Shown here: piece by piece, positions 25,273 to 33,951 of the stretch | Numbering within the stretch: the first letter of the stretch is position 1 | Layout of the letters: every line of letters begins with the position of its first letter | Origin: Methanomicrobiales archaeon | Lineage (GTDB): Archaea; Halobacteriota; Methanomicrobia; Methanomicrobiales; JACTUA01 | Assembly: GCA_015660865.1 (NCBI GenBank) | Contig: JACTUA010000002.1 | Coordinates: forward strand, 124,548 to 188,547 | Length of the DNA: 64,000 nucleotides | Reading direction: 5' to 3' | The notes under the pieces: generated by a model | What the model was told of the DNA's origin: nothing | The model's input: the letters and a program-made list of their open reading frames with translations, nothing else | Databases searched by the model: none | Program-made: the position numbers and the translations under genes

Positions 25273-26289
25273 TCACCCTCTCCTCTGTATCACCAGCAGG
25301 AAGAAACCACAGAGTCCCGCGAGCGTCACGCCGGTCTCGAACCCTGGCGCCGTGGTGGTTGTCGGAATAGGGGGAGAGATCGGCAGTTGAATGACAGGGG
25401 ATAGGGGGATCGATGGCGTAGTCACCGGTGATGGGGATGCAGGCGGGAGACCGGTCGGCGATGAGGGGGGGATCACCGGTACCAGGTCGAACGACGTGCT
25501 CCTGCTCAGGCTCATCTCGACCGCCGAGACAATGACGACGTACTCACCCGAGGGAAAGGAGGTGGTATCGACGGTAAACGCCCAGGTGTTCAACCCACCG
25601 GGCCCGGGCTGGACGGGGACGGATCCCGACATGCCGTAGAACTCCCCGCCCTGTCCCTTGACGGTGGGCCCGAACTCCGATGAATATACCTCCACCATCA
25701 GCTGGTCGTCCGTTGCGAGGTTCGTTGTACCGGTGATGACGAGGGGAGTCCCCACCGGCGCCTGTCCGGGAGGATTGATGGCAAGATCGGGATCCTGCAC
25801 CAGGATGGAGAGGGTTGTATAGGTATCGTCTATCCCCGAATCATCCAGCGCTCTCATGAGGGCATCGGCGGCCTGCCGCGCTGCCAGGCCGTTTGGCCCC
25901 ACGAGAGCGAAGAGCACTCTTCCGGAATTTGTGGGGGTCCCAATCACCTCAGTCCTGTCCGGACTTGGATACACCCCGAAAGCTGCATCTGGTCCCGGCT
26001 GCTGGATCACCACCGCGTACTCCCCGGGCGAGAGGGTTGAGGTTGCGTCCCTGGCGAGTGTGTAGGAGAAGGTTCCGTCCGAGTTCACGACGATCGTATC
26101 GTACCTGAATTCGTTCGTCCCGAAAATCCAGATCGCGACCTCCCTCGCTCCCGGGGCGGTCCCGCTGATGATGAGGGTGTCCCCCCTGTCGACGTGCGAA
26201 ATATCCGGTGGCAGGGTGAGTGCGCTCCCCGCCATGGCAGCCAGGATCATCCCTGATGCAAGGATGAAGAGACAGGACTTGCTGGACAT
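25273..26289 (-). CDS. Secreted, membrane-anchored protein with Ig-like modules (DUF3821-like)
   Basis: Cell-surface protein of 338 residues and unknown role. The signal peptide (LFILASGMILAAMAGSALT) is followed by ISHVDRGDTLIISGTAPG, then two beta-rich modules; the second repeats the pattern as GTPLVITGTTN near residue 180. A Pro/Ser/Thr stalk (residues about 275-310) leads to a hydrophobic helix and the tail QRRG. The ATG at 26289 is six codons inside the longest frame and follows GGAGG. It has the same architecture as the gene at 20635-21390. It is likely a surface or S-layer-associated protein. Confidence 0.75.
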   Translation of the reverse strand: MSSKSCLFILASGMILAAMAGSALTLPPDISHVDRGDTLIISGTAPGAREVAIWIFGTNEFRYDTIVVNSDGTFSYTLARDATSTLSPGEYAVVIQQPGPDAAFGVYPSPDRTEVIGTPTNSGRVLFALVGPNGLAARQAADALMRALDDSGIDDTYTTLSILVQDPDLAINPPGQAPVGTPLVITGTTNLATDDQLMVEVYSSEFGPTVKGQGGEFYGMSGSVPVQPGPGGLNTWAFTVDTTSFPSGEYVVIVSAVEMSLSRSTSFDLVPVIPPSSPTGLPPASPSPVTTPSIPLSPVIQLPISPPIPTTTTAPGFETGVTLAGLCGFFLLVIQRRG

Positions 26290-26453
26290 CTCTCTTCCTC
26301 CGGTCACCTTCCGAACGACGGGTTCATCGGGACATCCCGTGTCCGGCTGGCCGGGACATGCTCACATGACAGGAATACATGATGAAGATTTCGGCATTCC
26401 TCGCCCTGATCTGCAGACTCTGCCGGGTATCGGTTATGAAAAAAGTATTTCAC

Positions 26454-26585
26454 TTATTTCGGGCGGAAGGTGCGGGACGGGCACCGCTCAGAATCGCGGT
26501 CTGCAGTGACGATCCCGTTCATCTTGCACTCGCCCTCATCCTTCGTGAGGGGCCGGAAGAAGTGGCAGTCCCGGCAGGTGGACAA
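26454..26585 (-). CDS. 43-residue Cys-rich protein with TTG start
   Basis: Small protein in the gap between two secreted-protein genes. The TTG at 26585 follows GGGGAGGTGAT, a near-perfect match to the 16S tail, with about nine bases spacing, and an in-frame TGA lies just upstream, so the start is well fixed. Four Cys are arranged as CRDCHFF, GEC and RCPSRTF, with the phrase VTADRDSERCP between. This layout recalls the small [4Fe-4S]-binding subunits of glycyl-radical decarboxylases and benzylsuccinate synthase, but no such large subunit is in the window; an Fe-S or zinc protein is inferred. The remainder of 26290-26608 shows no other gene. Confidence 0.7.
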   Translation of the reverse strand: MSTCRDCHFFRPLTKDEGECKMNGIVTADRDSERCPSRTFRPK

Positions 26586-26608
26586 AACCCATCACCTCCC
26601 CTATCGGC

Positions 26609-27271
26609 TCATGCTCCACGGGGTACCAGGAATTTCACATCGGCACTCAAACGGTTCCCCGAGAACTCGATGTAGTAACTTCCCGGATAGCGGACCCAGA
26701 CCTGTTTGCTGTATCCCACATCATACTGCCCCCCATACCCATCCCGGGCGATGACCTTCCTGGTTTCCAGATCCGTGACCGTAACCTCAAACACCGCGAT
26801 GGGATCGGGATAGGTGATCGATACCGTTGTATCACTCCCTGAAACCGGATCCTTTATAGATCTCGTCCTGGTGATGTTCGGCACGGTGAGGGTATAATCG
26901 ATGAGGAGCGGCGGGTCTTCGAGGGTATACGTAAATGCAGTGCGGTTATAGACAAAGGGCAGGGTTTTCTCATCGATGACGGTTAAGTTGGCAGTGATAT
27001 TGGCAACCGGTGGCGGGTTCCGGTAGGTCGGAAACGGGGAGGGGGTATTGGTTCCCATCGGAATAAGGGTCGCCTGTATGAATGGGCTCGTGGTTGTTGG
27101 TACGACCGGTGTCTGGCCGGAACCGCCTGATCCCCCGGGAGTGGGGGTGGTATTGCCCCACGGATTCTTACTCGTGGCATTCCGCGTGGGAACCCTCTGC
27201 CCGCACCCTGCGAGGATGATCAGGAGCATGAGGAGGATGGCGATGACCCCGGTCCAGCGCATGGAACTCAT
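26609..27271 (-). CDS. Predicted secreted lipoprotein, unknown function
   Basis: Protein of 220 residues starting MSSMRWTG with a signal peptide and lipobox LIILAGCGQR (Cys near 22). A Thr/Pro/Gly-rich linker (about 30-60) leads to a beta-rich domain rich in Thr, Asn and Tyr ending KFLVPRGA. The frame is open 48 codons further up, but a minus-strand TATA box (27300-27291) lies exactly 25 bases before the ATG at 27271, giving a leaderless transcript and the lipobox at the right distance. I do not recognise a family. It is divergent from the guanylyltransferase gene. Confidence 0.75.
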   Translation of the reverse strand: MSSMRWTGVIAILLMLLIILAGCGQRVPTRNATSKNPWGNTTPTPGGSGGSGQTPVVPTTTSPFIQATLIPMGTNTPSPFPTYRNPPPVANITANLTVIDEKTLPFVYNRTAFTYTLEDPPLLIDYTLTVPNITRTRSIKDPVSGSDTTVSITYPDPIAVFEVTVTDLETRKVIARDGYGGQYDVGYSKQVWVRYPGSYYIEFSGNRLSADVKFLVPRGA

Positions 27272-27290
27272 CAATGAATATTTGATGAAT

Positions 27291-27300
27291 CGTATATTTA
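27291..27300 (-). promoter_or_regulatory. TATA box of the lipoprotein gene
   Basis: TAAATATACG on the minus strand is centred 25 bases before the ATG at 27271. No ribosome site is visible, consistent with leaderless translation. Confidence 0.5.
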
Positions 27301-27392
27301 TGCCTTTATCCCGGTGAACTCCCCCAGGGACTGGAATGGTGGAATTCTGCAACAGAATAACTAATATGATACAGAATCCACCCATTCTCTGG

Positions 27393-28748
27393 ATGAACCC
27401 GATCCATTCCATCATCCTCGCCGGAGGCGTCGGGACCAGGCTCTGGCCCCTCTCGCGGCAGTATTACCCGAAGCAGTTCCTGAAACTCGGGAGATGCTCC
27501 CTCTTCCAGATGACCTATGAACGGGCGAGGCTTCTTTCGGGGGATGGTGGCATCACCGTTGTCTCGAACGCCATCCACCGCTACCTGGTGATGAACCAGC
27601 TCGAGGAGATCGGGTGCGCCATCCCGGGTAACCGCCTTCTCCTTGAACCGGTGGGAAGGAATACGCTCCCGGCCATCACCTGGGCCATGGAGCGGTACAG
27701 GGTGGAGGACGGGGACGCAGTTGCCGCGGTCTTCCCGAGCGATCACCTCCTCGCAGACTCGGTGGTGGACGAGGTCAGGGCTGCCGCGGGCCTGGCGCGG
27801 GATTACCTGATCACCTTCGGCGTTCGGCCAACGCGGCCGCACACGGGATATGGCTACATACGGCCGGGTGAGGACCTCGGGGGGGGCTACCGGGTCTCGG
27901 AGTTCAGGGAGAAGCCCGATATGGGGACCGCCGCCCGGCTCATCGGCGAGGGCTGCCTCTGGAACAGCGGCATCTTCCTCTTCTCCCCGCACTCCTACTT
28001 CTCCGAGCTGTCGAAGTACCAGCCAGGGATAGCTGATGCCTTCGCCAGGGGGGATCCAGACTATTGGAACCTGCCGTCGCTCTCCCTGGACTACGGGCTC
28101 CTCGAGAGGTCTGACCGGGTCGCGGTCGTGCCCCTCAAGGCGGCGTGGGACGACCTCGGGGATTTCAATGCCCTGTACGAGCACGAACCCCACGACGGGG
28201 CGGGGAACGCGGGCCAGGCCGAGTTCATCGAGTCCCAGGGGAATTATGTCCATGCGGTGGGGAAGCACGTGGGGGTCATCGGGGCAGACGACCTGGTCAT
28301 CGTGGACACCCCCGATGCCCTCCTCGTATGCGGGCGGGGGGAGACGGACCGGGTGCGGGAACTCGTGGAACGGTACGACAGGAGGCAGGATCCCATCACC
28401 CAGTTCCATCTCCAGGTCCACCGCCCCTGGGGCTCTTACACAGTCCTCGAGGAGTCCCGGTCCTATAAGATCAAGCGGGTCAGCGTGAGCCCCGGGAAAC
28501 GACTCTCCCTCCAGCTCCACAGGCGCCGGAGCGAGCACTGGATCGTGGTCTCCGGGACCGCCGAGATCCAGCTGGGGGAGGAGCGGTTCGTCCTCTCTCC
28601 CAATGAGAGCACCTTTGTCCGGGCAGGTGTCCGCCACCGGCTCGGGAACCCGGGGAAGACCCCCCTCGAGGTCATCGAGGTGCAGAGCGGCGATTACCTG
28701 GGCGAGGACGACATCGTCAGGTTCGATGACGAATACGGGAGGATCTGA
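27393..28748 (+). CDS. manC: Mannose-1-phosphate guanylyltransferase / mannose-6-phosphate isomerase
   Basis: Bifunctional type II enzyme making GDP-mannose for glycans. Residues about 1-280 are the nucleotidyltransferase, opening SIILAGGVGTRLWPLSR with QYYPKQFLKL, then FPSDHLL, EKPD and WNSGIFLF. Residues about 335-445 are the cupin isomerase: RPWGSY, LSLQLHRRRSEHWIVVSG and NESTFVRAGVRHRLGNPG. Three in-frame starts exist (27336, 27366, 27393); none has a ribosome site, and the last gives the normal family N-terminus. It heads a surface-glycan region with the GT2-GtrA and GT39 genes on the opposite strand. Confidence 0.9.
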   Translation: MNPIHSIILAGGVGTRLWPLSRQYYPKQFLKLGRCSLFQMTYERARLLSGDGGITVVSNAIHRYLVMNQLEEIGCAIPGNRLLLEPVGRNTLPAITWAMERYRVEDGDAVAAVFPSDHLLADSVVDEVRAAAGLARDYLITFGVRPTRPHTGYGYIRPGEDLGGGYRVSEFREKPDMGTAARLIGEGCLWNSGIFLFSPHSYFSELSKYQPGIADAFARGDPDYWNLPSLSLDYGLLERSDRVAVVPLKAAWDDLGDFNALYEHEPHDGAGNAGQAEFIESQGNYVHAVGKHVGVIGADDLVIVDTPDALLVCGRGETDRVRELVERYDRRQDPITQFHLQVHRPWGSYTVLEESRSYKIKRVSVSPGKRLSLQLHRRRSEHWIVVSGTAEIQLGEERFVLSPNESTFVRAGVRHRLGNPGKTPLEVIEVQSGDYLGEDDIVRFDDEYGRI

Positions 28749-28958
28749 TCCCTCCGCCGTGCGATCCCGGCTGCCCGAAGATCCTGCATCGCTCTTCCTT
28801 CACAGGGATACCCTTGTGAAGTCTGGTGATAGACCGGCGCCATCTCCGGGGAGTGGAATCCAGGAGGTTCTCACCATCGTGCACGGAACCAGGGGAGAGC
28901 CCTTCCTTAAAGGTGAGGAATACGCCTTTCGTTCAGCCTTTCCACGGTGCCCCGGTGG

Positions 28959-30074
28959 TCATCCCCGTCGCCAGGTGACATTCCGGTTCACCAGGTAGTT
29001 CCAGCCGAATGCGACGATGATTCCGATCAGATTGGAAATAAGATAGTTGATGCCCGCGAATTGAGTGAGGAAAAAGAGAAAATCCCAGTTGATCGCCGCA
29101 CCCATGGCGGATACACCGTGGAAGAGCATGATACGGCTTGCGAAGGAACGGGTCCGGTGTTCCGGCATCTTCCCAAAGGTCCAGCGATCGTTCCAGAAGA
29201 AGTTATTCAGGATCGAGACCTCAATGGCAATAATGCTAGAAATGAGGTAATAAATGCCTGCAAACCGGGTGAGGATCCAGAGGATCCCCATGTTCACCAC
29301 GATCCCAGAGCAGCCCACGACCGCAAAGCGGAGTATCTTCTCCCACTCCTCCCAGGCCGCCCCCTCACGGTGGGAGAAGGCATGGCGGGAGATGTCGAGG
29401 ACCTGGCGGATATAATCGAGGATGGTGCCGGGCCGGAGCTTGCTGGATCCGGCCCGCCGGTCCATGAAGACGTAGGGAATCTCCCGTGCCTTCTCCCACC
29501 TGCCCTTTCCCAGCACCTCCATCAGGATCTTGTAGCCCCTCGGACGAAGGGGCGCCCCGGTGACCACCTCTCTCCTGAGCGCGAAGAACCCGCTCACCGG
29601 GTCGGTGATCTCGGGAAAAAGGATACGCCCGAGCAGTGTTGCCCCGCGGGAGATGATCCGCCGGGAGATCGGCCATCCCTCTGTTCCCCCTCCCTGCGTA
29701 TACCGGGAGCCGATGACCACGTCAGCACCTCCGCGGATCTCCTCGAGGAAGCGGGGGATGAGGTCGGGCGGGTGCGAGAAGTCCGCGTCCATCACGAGGA
29801 ATACCGGCGCCCGTGCGAGGGAGAACCCCTCGACGACCGACTGGGAGAGGCCGGGGTCCGAGGTGCGGACAACAAGCCGTACATCCGGGAAAACATCTTC
29901 CAGAGCCCGTACCGCAGGGATGGTGCCATCGGGGGAAGAATCGTCGACCACCAGGATCTCGCCGCGGATGCCGGCCCGGGTAAGGACTTCCCCGACCGCC
30001 CTGATGATGGCCCCGATGTTCTCCCCCTCCCTGAAGGTGGGGATGATCACCGTGAGATCGTACGGGGGATCCAT
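28959..30074 (-). CDS. GT2 glycosyltransferase (dolichol-phosphate mannosyltransferase type) fused to GtrA domain
   Basis: Membrane-linked enzyme transferring a sugar from a nucleotide donor to polyprenyl phosphate. Residues about 1-235 are the GT2 domain: LTVIIPTFREGENIG, LVVDDSSPDGT, FLVMDADFSHPPD (DxD-type), GSRYTQGGG and FMDRRAGSSKL. Residues about 245-370 are a four-helix GtrA domain, with FAVVGCSGIVVNMGILW and NNFFWNDRWTF. The likely donor is GDP-mannose from the neighbouring ManC. It lies 12 bases after the GT39 gene, and the two form an operon whose lipid-linked product the GT39 enzyme could use. Confidence 0.92.
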   Translation of the reverse strand: MDPPYDLTVIIPTFREGENIGAIIRAVGEVLTRAGIRGEILVVDDSSPDGTIPAVRALEDVFPDVRLVVRTSDPGLSQSVVEGFSLARAPVFLVMDADFSHPPDLIPRFLEEIRGGADVVIGSRYTQGGGTEGWPISRRIISRGATLLGRILFPEITDPVSGFFALRREVVTGAPLRPRGYKILMEVLGKGRWEKAREIPYVFMDRRAGSSKLRPGTILDYIRQVLDISRHAFSHREGAAWEEWEKILRFAVVGCSGIVVNMGILWILTRFAGIYYLISSIIAIEVSILNNFFWNDRWTFGKMPEHRTRSFASRIMLFHGVSAMGAAINWDFLFFLTQFAGINYLISNLIGIIVAFGWNYLVNRNVTWRRG

Positions 30075-30086
30075 CTCTCCCCGCCC

Positions 30087-31622
30087 TCAGCCGGAATACT
30101 TGAGGAGGAAGATCCCCCCGTTGGTGTCTCTCCACGCGCGAGTGGCATGCTGGTTCAGCCATGCAATGACAAGCCCCTGGGGATCCGTGGACTGGATATC
30201 GCCGGTCACGATGAACCAGACGGTGTGCCCCGGGTTGGCGGCGATAACTGCCTGCAGATCCTCGACCCGGTAGAATCCGAACTCCAGCGTCCCTGCGGTC
30301 TCGTTCCTGTAGTAATAGTCGAGGGGCTGCCGCACGTAGCCGGGGAGGGCGACCACCAGATCCCCTGGCACCGCCAACCCCGAGAGCTCCCGGGACAGAC
30401 CTCTCCAGTCATCCTTCTGCAGGGTGGTGTAGTAGGGGAAGAGGACGGGCAGGTTGATGACGAGGGCGAGGATGAGGGCACCGTAGACCAGGTTCCGGCT
30501 CCTGAAGAGGGAGCAGGCAGGCCTGAGCGGGAGGGCGACCGCCGGGAGAAAGGCAGAGAGGAGGTAGAGGAGGTACCGCGGTTCCATGGGCATCCGGTAG
30601 GAGAGGAAGACGCTGATCACCAGAGGGAAGGCAAAGACGAAGGCCAGGAGGAGGGCTCTTGTACGGTCCCTGAGAAAGAGGGAGACGACCCCCACGATGA
30701 AGAGGGCGGTGAATACGTAGGCGAGGATCTCGGAGAATCCCGAGATCTGCATGATCGTCATGGTGATGGTCGCGATACCCTGGATGCCAAAAGTGGGCGG
30801 CCCGCCGGTCCGGAGGGTGAAGAGCTGGACGGCGTAGTAGATGAGGGGAAGGGAGAGGATGACAAAGACCAGGATCGAGACGGCGAAGGGGATCGCTGCC
30901 CTCAGATCCTTCACCATCTCCCTGGCCTTCACCGCGAGTGCGAAGATCACGAGAGCGAGGATGGGCACGAAGGCATAGAAGTGGGTCCAGAAGGCGACGG
31001 CCGAGAAGATGCCAAAGAGGACGGCATCCCTCCTCCCCCAGGATCGGAGCAGCCGGAGGAAGAAGATGAAGGCGAGGGAGAAGAAGAAGAGCATCGGGGC
31101 ATAGGCCCGGGCCTCCTGGGAGTAGAAGATCTGGAAGGGAGAGAAAGCGAGGAGGGCGGCCCCGACGATTCCGGTGTTCCGGTCGAGGATCTCCACGCCG
31201 ATGAAGTAGAAGGCCGGAATGGTGAGTGTCCCGAGGATGGCGGGGATCAGGCGGAGAACCGCCTCGCTCTCCCCGAAGGCGAGCATGGCATGCTCCAGCC
31301 AGTAGAAGAGGGGCGGGTTGAACTCGCCGGCCGAGAGCGAGCCCCAGATCTGGGTGAGCGACTGGCGTGCGAAGGTGAGGGTCGAAGCCTCGTCCAGCCA
31401 GAGGGAGGCGGTCCCGAGCTGGTAGAGGCGCAGGAATGCCCCGAGGACGGTGAGGACGATGAGAACCTGGAGGTAACGACTCCGGCGGACCATATCCACG
31501 ATGGAGGCCCGTCCCCCTCCTTCGGAGGGGGCCGGAGCGGGGCCTTCCAGGTCGCACGATGGTTCCCCGGGTGCCGCCCCCTTTGTTTTCTTCTGCCTGA
31601 TCTCCTTTGCCTTCTTTGCCAT
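30087..31622 (-). CDS. GT39/ArnT-type membrane glycosyltransferase
   Basis: GT-C fold polytopic enzyme transferring a sugar from polyprenyl phosphate to a protein or lipid acceptor. A cytoplasmic Lys-rich, then Pro-rich N-terminus (residues 1-45) precedes about 12 hydrophobic segments. The first outer loop has the acidic signature SLWLDEASTLTFA and then GEFNPPLFYWLEH, and a later SQEARAYAPML matches the family. A soluble C-terminal part of about 95 residues (DLVVALPGYV onward) follows. It is 511 residues, in the same operon as the GT2-GtrA gene. The substrate and acceptor are unknown. Confidence 0.88.
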   Translation of the reverse strand: MAKKAKEIRQKKTKGAAPGEPSCDLEGPAPAPSEGGGRASIVDMVRRSRYLQVLIVLTVLGAFLRLYQLGTASLWLDEASTLTFARQSLTQIWGSLSAGEFNPPLFYWLEHAMLAFGESEAVLRLIPAILGTLTIPAFYFIGVEILDRNTGIVGAALLAFSPFQIFYSQEARAYAPMLFFFSLAFIFFLRLLRSWGRRDAVLFGIFSAVAFWTHFYAFVPILALVIFALAVKAREMVKDLRAAIPFAVSILVFVILSLPLIYYAVQLFTLRTGGPPTFGIQGIATITMTIMQISGFSEILAYVFTALFIVGVVSLFLRDRTRALLLAFVFAFPLVISVFLSYRMPMEPRYLLYLLSAFLPAVALPLRPACSLFRSRNLVYGALILALVINLPVLFPYYTTLQKDDWRGLSRELSGLAVPGDLVVALPGYVRQPLDYYYRNETAGTLEFGFYRVEDLQAVIAANPGHTVWFIVTGDIQSTDPQGLVIAWLNQHATRAWRDTNGGIFLLKYSG

Positions 31623-31721
31623 GGGATCACTACGTACATCGGAAACGGGGGGTTAAAAGAGTACCGGTCATCGGGGCCGGTACATCCACCGTGATAAGAT
31701 GACCGGAATCATCCTGCCTTT

Positions 31722-32249
31722 TCAGGCCGCGGCAGGCTTCCCATCCGGTGGGGACCGGATGAACTCCTCGAAGAGCTTCGCGAGGCCGGATTCGCTGTAC
31801 AGGCTCATCAGGAACGGCTGGGCAAAGAACTCCTCGACCGTATCGAAGAAAAATCCTGAAGGAACCGGCAGGTTGCTGTCCGGATCGATCACCAGCCTGA
31901 AGCTCATGTATTGTGCGGGCTTCTCAGTGTCGTACAGGAGCCTCCACACGGTCGGGAGAGCTGCGAAGGTCTCGGGATGGTCCCCCTTCAGCCAGTCGAT
32001 GAAGGCCGGGAACTTCTCCCGGTCACCCTTCGCTTCCTCGTCAATCCGCCACCTGAGATATTCGCGGGACATCTCGTTTCTCGCGGACATGAAGTTGTAC
32101 GCGAGGATTCCCAGGGTATAATCGACATGTGCGAGGGTGTCCATGAAGAAGAACCGGAGCACCGGGTGGAACTCGGACGGGTTATGCATTATGAGGGACT
32201 TCCGGTAGAGGTGCCGGAGCACCTGCTCATACTCGTTCGTTTCCAGCAT
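31722..32249 (-). CDS. Conserved hypothetical soluble protein
   Basis: A 175-residue protein without signal or membrane segments that I do not recognise. The first half is helical and rich in aromatic residues (RHLYRKSLIMHNPSEF, VLRFFFMDTLAHVDYTLG, RWRIDEEAKGD). The second half is mixed, with many Phe and Pro. Composition is normal for the host. It is transcribed alone between the glycan operon and moaA, and the coding quality of the frame supports a real gene. Confidence 0.65.
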   Translation of the reverse strand: MLETNEYEQVLRHLYRKSLIMHNPSEFHPVLRFFFMDTLAHVDYTLGILAYNFMSARNEMSREYLRWRIDEEAKGDREKFPAFIDWLKGDHPETFAALPTVWRLLYDTEKPAQYMSFRLVIDPDSNLPVPSGFFFDTVEEFFAQPFLMSLYSESGLAKLFEEFIRSPPDGKPAAA

Positions 32250-32347
32250 ACAGACTGGAAAGGAGGCGGGCAGGTAAAAATCTTTTCACCTTCGTACCCT
32301 GAAAGCCTGATCCGGAGGTGATCCGCGGATGTGGGCCCGTTCCACCT

Positions 32348-33223
32348 TCAGTGGAAGTAGGGTTCCCGGATCCTCACCGCTTCGCAAAAGAGAGCCTCGA
32401 GCTCAGCCCCCCTCTTTCCCCGGATATCGATGAGGTTGTCGGAACGGAGGAGGCAGGGCTTGAGTTTCCCGTCGGAGGTGACCCTGAGCCGGTTGCAGAA
32501 GGCGCAGAACTCGGTGTTGTGCCGGGGACGGACCACCTCCACCTCGGCGCCGTCCACGCAGTACTTCTTCCGGTGATGCATGCGCCGGGTCAGGATGATC
32601 CTCGACCGGGATGCGAGGTCCTCCTCCAGACGGTTGATCTCGGCATGGGAGGTACAGGTGTTCCACTCCATGAGCTCGATGAGCTGGAGGATGAGGTTCC
32701 GGTTTCCCCGGACGTACCTGAGGAAGGAGTCCACCTCGTCGTCGTTGATCCCCTTGAGGACTACCATGTTCAGCTTGATCGGGGTGAGGCCCGCCCCGAG
32801 AGCGGCCTCGATCCCGGCGAGGACATCCGGGAGCCGGTCGTGCCCGGTGATCTCCCGGTAGCAGGCGGGGTCCAGGCTGTCCAGGGAGACGTTGATCCTC
32901 GAGAGCCCTGCCTCCTTGAGGTCCCGTGCGTATCTCTTGAGCAGGATGCCATTCGTCGTCATGGAGGACTCGAGCCCGCGGGGGACCGCCCTCACGATCT
33001 CAAGGATATCCTCCCGGACAAGGGGTTCGCCCCCGGTGAACTTCACCGAGCGTATCCCGAGGGAGGCGGCGATCCTGAGGATCTCCCGGATGTCCGAAAG
33101 TGGGATCTCGGTCTCCGGCGATCTCTCTCCCTCGGCATGGCAGTAGATACACCGGAGGTTGCACCGCTGGGTGACGCTCACCCGGAGGTTCGTGACCTTC
33201 CGGCCGAAGGTATCGGTCAGCAC
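32348..33223 (-). CDS. moaA: GTP 3',8-cyclase (molybdenum/tungsten cofactor)
   Basis: Radical SAM enzyme for the first step of molybdopterin synthesis, needed by tungsten or molybdenum formylmethanofuran dehydrogenase in methanogens. The SAM cluster motif CNLRCIYCHAEG is near residues 21-32, the SAM site FTGGEPLVRE follows, and the second cluster is CAFCNRLRVTSDGKLKPC at the C-terminus. The frame is open far upstream inside rlmE, but the GTG at 33223, seven bases inside the rlmE stop, gives the normal 291-residue family length and places the N-terminus at TDTFGRKVTNLRVS. It is translationally coupled to rlmE. Confidence 0.92.
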   Translation of the reverse strand: MLTDTFGRKVTNLRVSVTQRCNLRCIYCHAEGERSPETEIPLSDIREILRIAASLGIRSVKFTGGEPLVREDILEIVRAVPRGLESSMTTNGILLKRYARDLKEAGLSRINVSLDSLDPACYREITGHDRLPDVLAGIEAALGAGLTPIKLNMVVLKGINDDEVDSFLRYVRGNRNLILQLIELMEWNTCTSHAEINRLEEDLASRSRIILTRRMHHRKKYCVDGAEVEVVRPRHNTEFCAFCNRLRVTSDGKLKPCLLRSDNLIDIRGKRGAELEALFCEAVRIREPYFH

Positions 33224-33810
33224 GTCTCCCGTCCTGCGAAGTTCTTGCCGATGATGTAGCACTCTCGCGATCCCTTCCGGGTCACCTTCGGGCGATAGAC
33301 ATGGACCGACCTGAACCGTGCCCGGACATCGCCGAGGAGCTCGTTGAAGTCCTCCCCCTGGAAGGACTTCACGACGAAGTTGCCGCCGGGTTTCAGCACC
33401 AGGCAGGCAAGGGCGAGGGCGTCCTCGCCGATCCCGACGGCCCGGGCCTGGTCCAGCGTCCGGTTGCCGGAGAGGTGGGGTGCGGCGTCGGAGACGAGCA
33501 CCGAGGCCTCCGGGACGGTCGCCCGGATGCGCTCCTGCACGGCGGGATCGGTGAAATCCCCCGCGATGGTTGCGACCCCGGGGATGGGCTGGATAGGCTG
33601 GAGGTCGACCCCGAGGATCGTCCCGTGGGTGAGGGCGGAGAGGACCTGGAGCCAGCTCCCCGGCGCTGCCCCGATGTCGATGACCGAGTCCCCGCGCCTG
33701 ACGACGTGGTAGCGATCCTCGATCTCCAGGAGCTTGTAGGCAGCCCTCGATCGGTAGCCCTCCCTCGCAGCCCGCCGGTGAACGGTATCGCTCGCCCATC
33801 CCGAGTTCAC
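33217..33810 (-). CDS. rlmE: 23S rRNA (uridine-2'-O) methyltransferase, RlmE/FtsJ
   Basis: Methylates a uridine of the large-subunit rRNA A-loop using SAM. Motif I VIDIGAAPGSWLQ lies near residues 43-55, GVDLQPIQPIPG follows, and the catalytic tetrad residues are in RAAYKLLEI, SDAAPHLSGN, KSFQGEDF and SRECYIIG. The 197-residue length is usual. The GTG at 33810 has GGGGAGCG about eight bases upstream. It shares its end with the moaA start. Confidence 0.92.
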   Translation of the reverse strand: MNSGWASDTVHRRAAREGYRSRAAYKLLEIEDRYHVVRRGDSVIDIGAAPGSWLQVLSALTHGTILGVDLQPIQPIPGVATIAGDFTDPAVQERIRATVPEASVLVSDAAPHLSGNRTLDQARAVGIGEDALALACLVLKPGGNFVVKSFQGEDFNELLGDVRARFRSVHVYRPKVTRKGSRECYIIGKNFAGRETC

Positions 33811-33865
33811 GGAGTTCGCTCCCCGGCCGCCCGGCCCTCGGCGGGGTCCTGAGCGGCGTGTTTCA

Positions 33866-33921
33866 CTGACGCGCGCGACGCTGACGCGCCGCTGACGCGC
33901 ACTAAAAATATGCTTATATAG
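33866..33921 (+). promoter_or_regulatory. PCNA promoter with CTGACGCGC repeats
   Basis: TATA-like TTATATAG at 33914-33921 predicts transcription from about 33942, ten bases before the pcn start. Upstream the 9-base word CTGACGCGC occurs three times, at 33866-33874, 33881-33889 and 33892-33900. These are direct repeats between the RlmE start and the TATA box and could bind a regulator of the replication genes. A TCTGAGCGGCG-like variant precedes them at 33849-33858. The role is inference. Confidence 0.5.
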
Positions 33922-33951
33922 TTATTAATAGAGTTTGTTAAGGGGTGAGGA

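Noticed and set aside
26379-26675. A 98-codon plus-strand frame
   Set aside because: It is antisense to the well-supported 43-residue Cys protein and the end of the lipoprotein gene, with poor coding character.
28947-31694. A 915-codon open frame on the plus strand
   Set aside because: It lies antisense to the GT2-GtrA and GT39 genes, is dominated by Glu, Asp, Gly and Pro, and has no domain; it is a by-product of high GC.
33224-33799. Long N-terminal extension of the MoaA frame
   Set aside because: It overlaps rlmE in another frame with Arg/Gly-rich sequence; the GTG at 33223 gives the normal MoaA.
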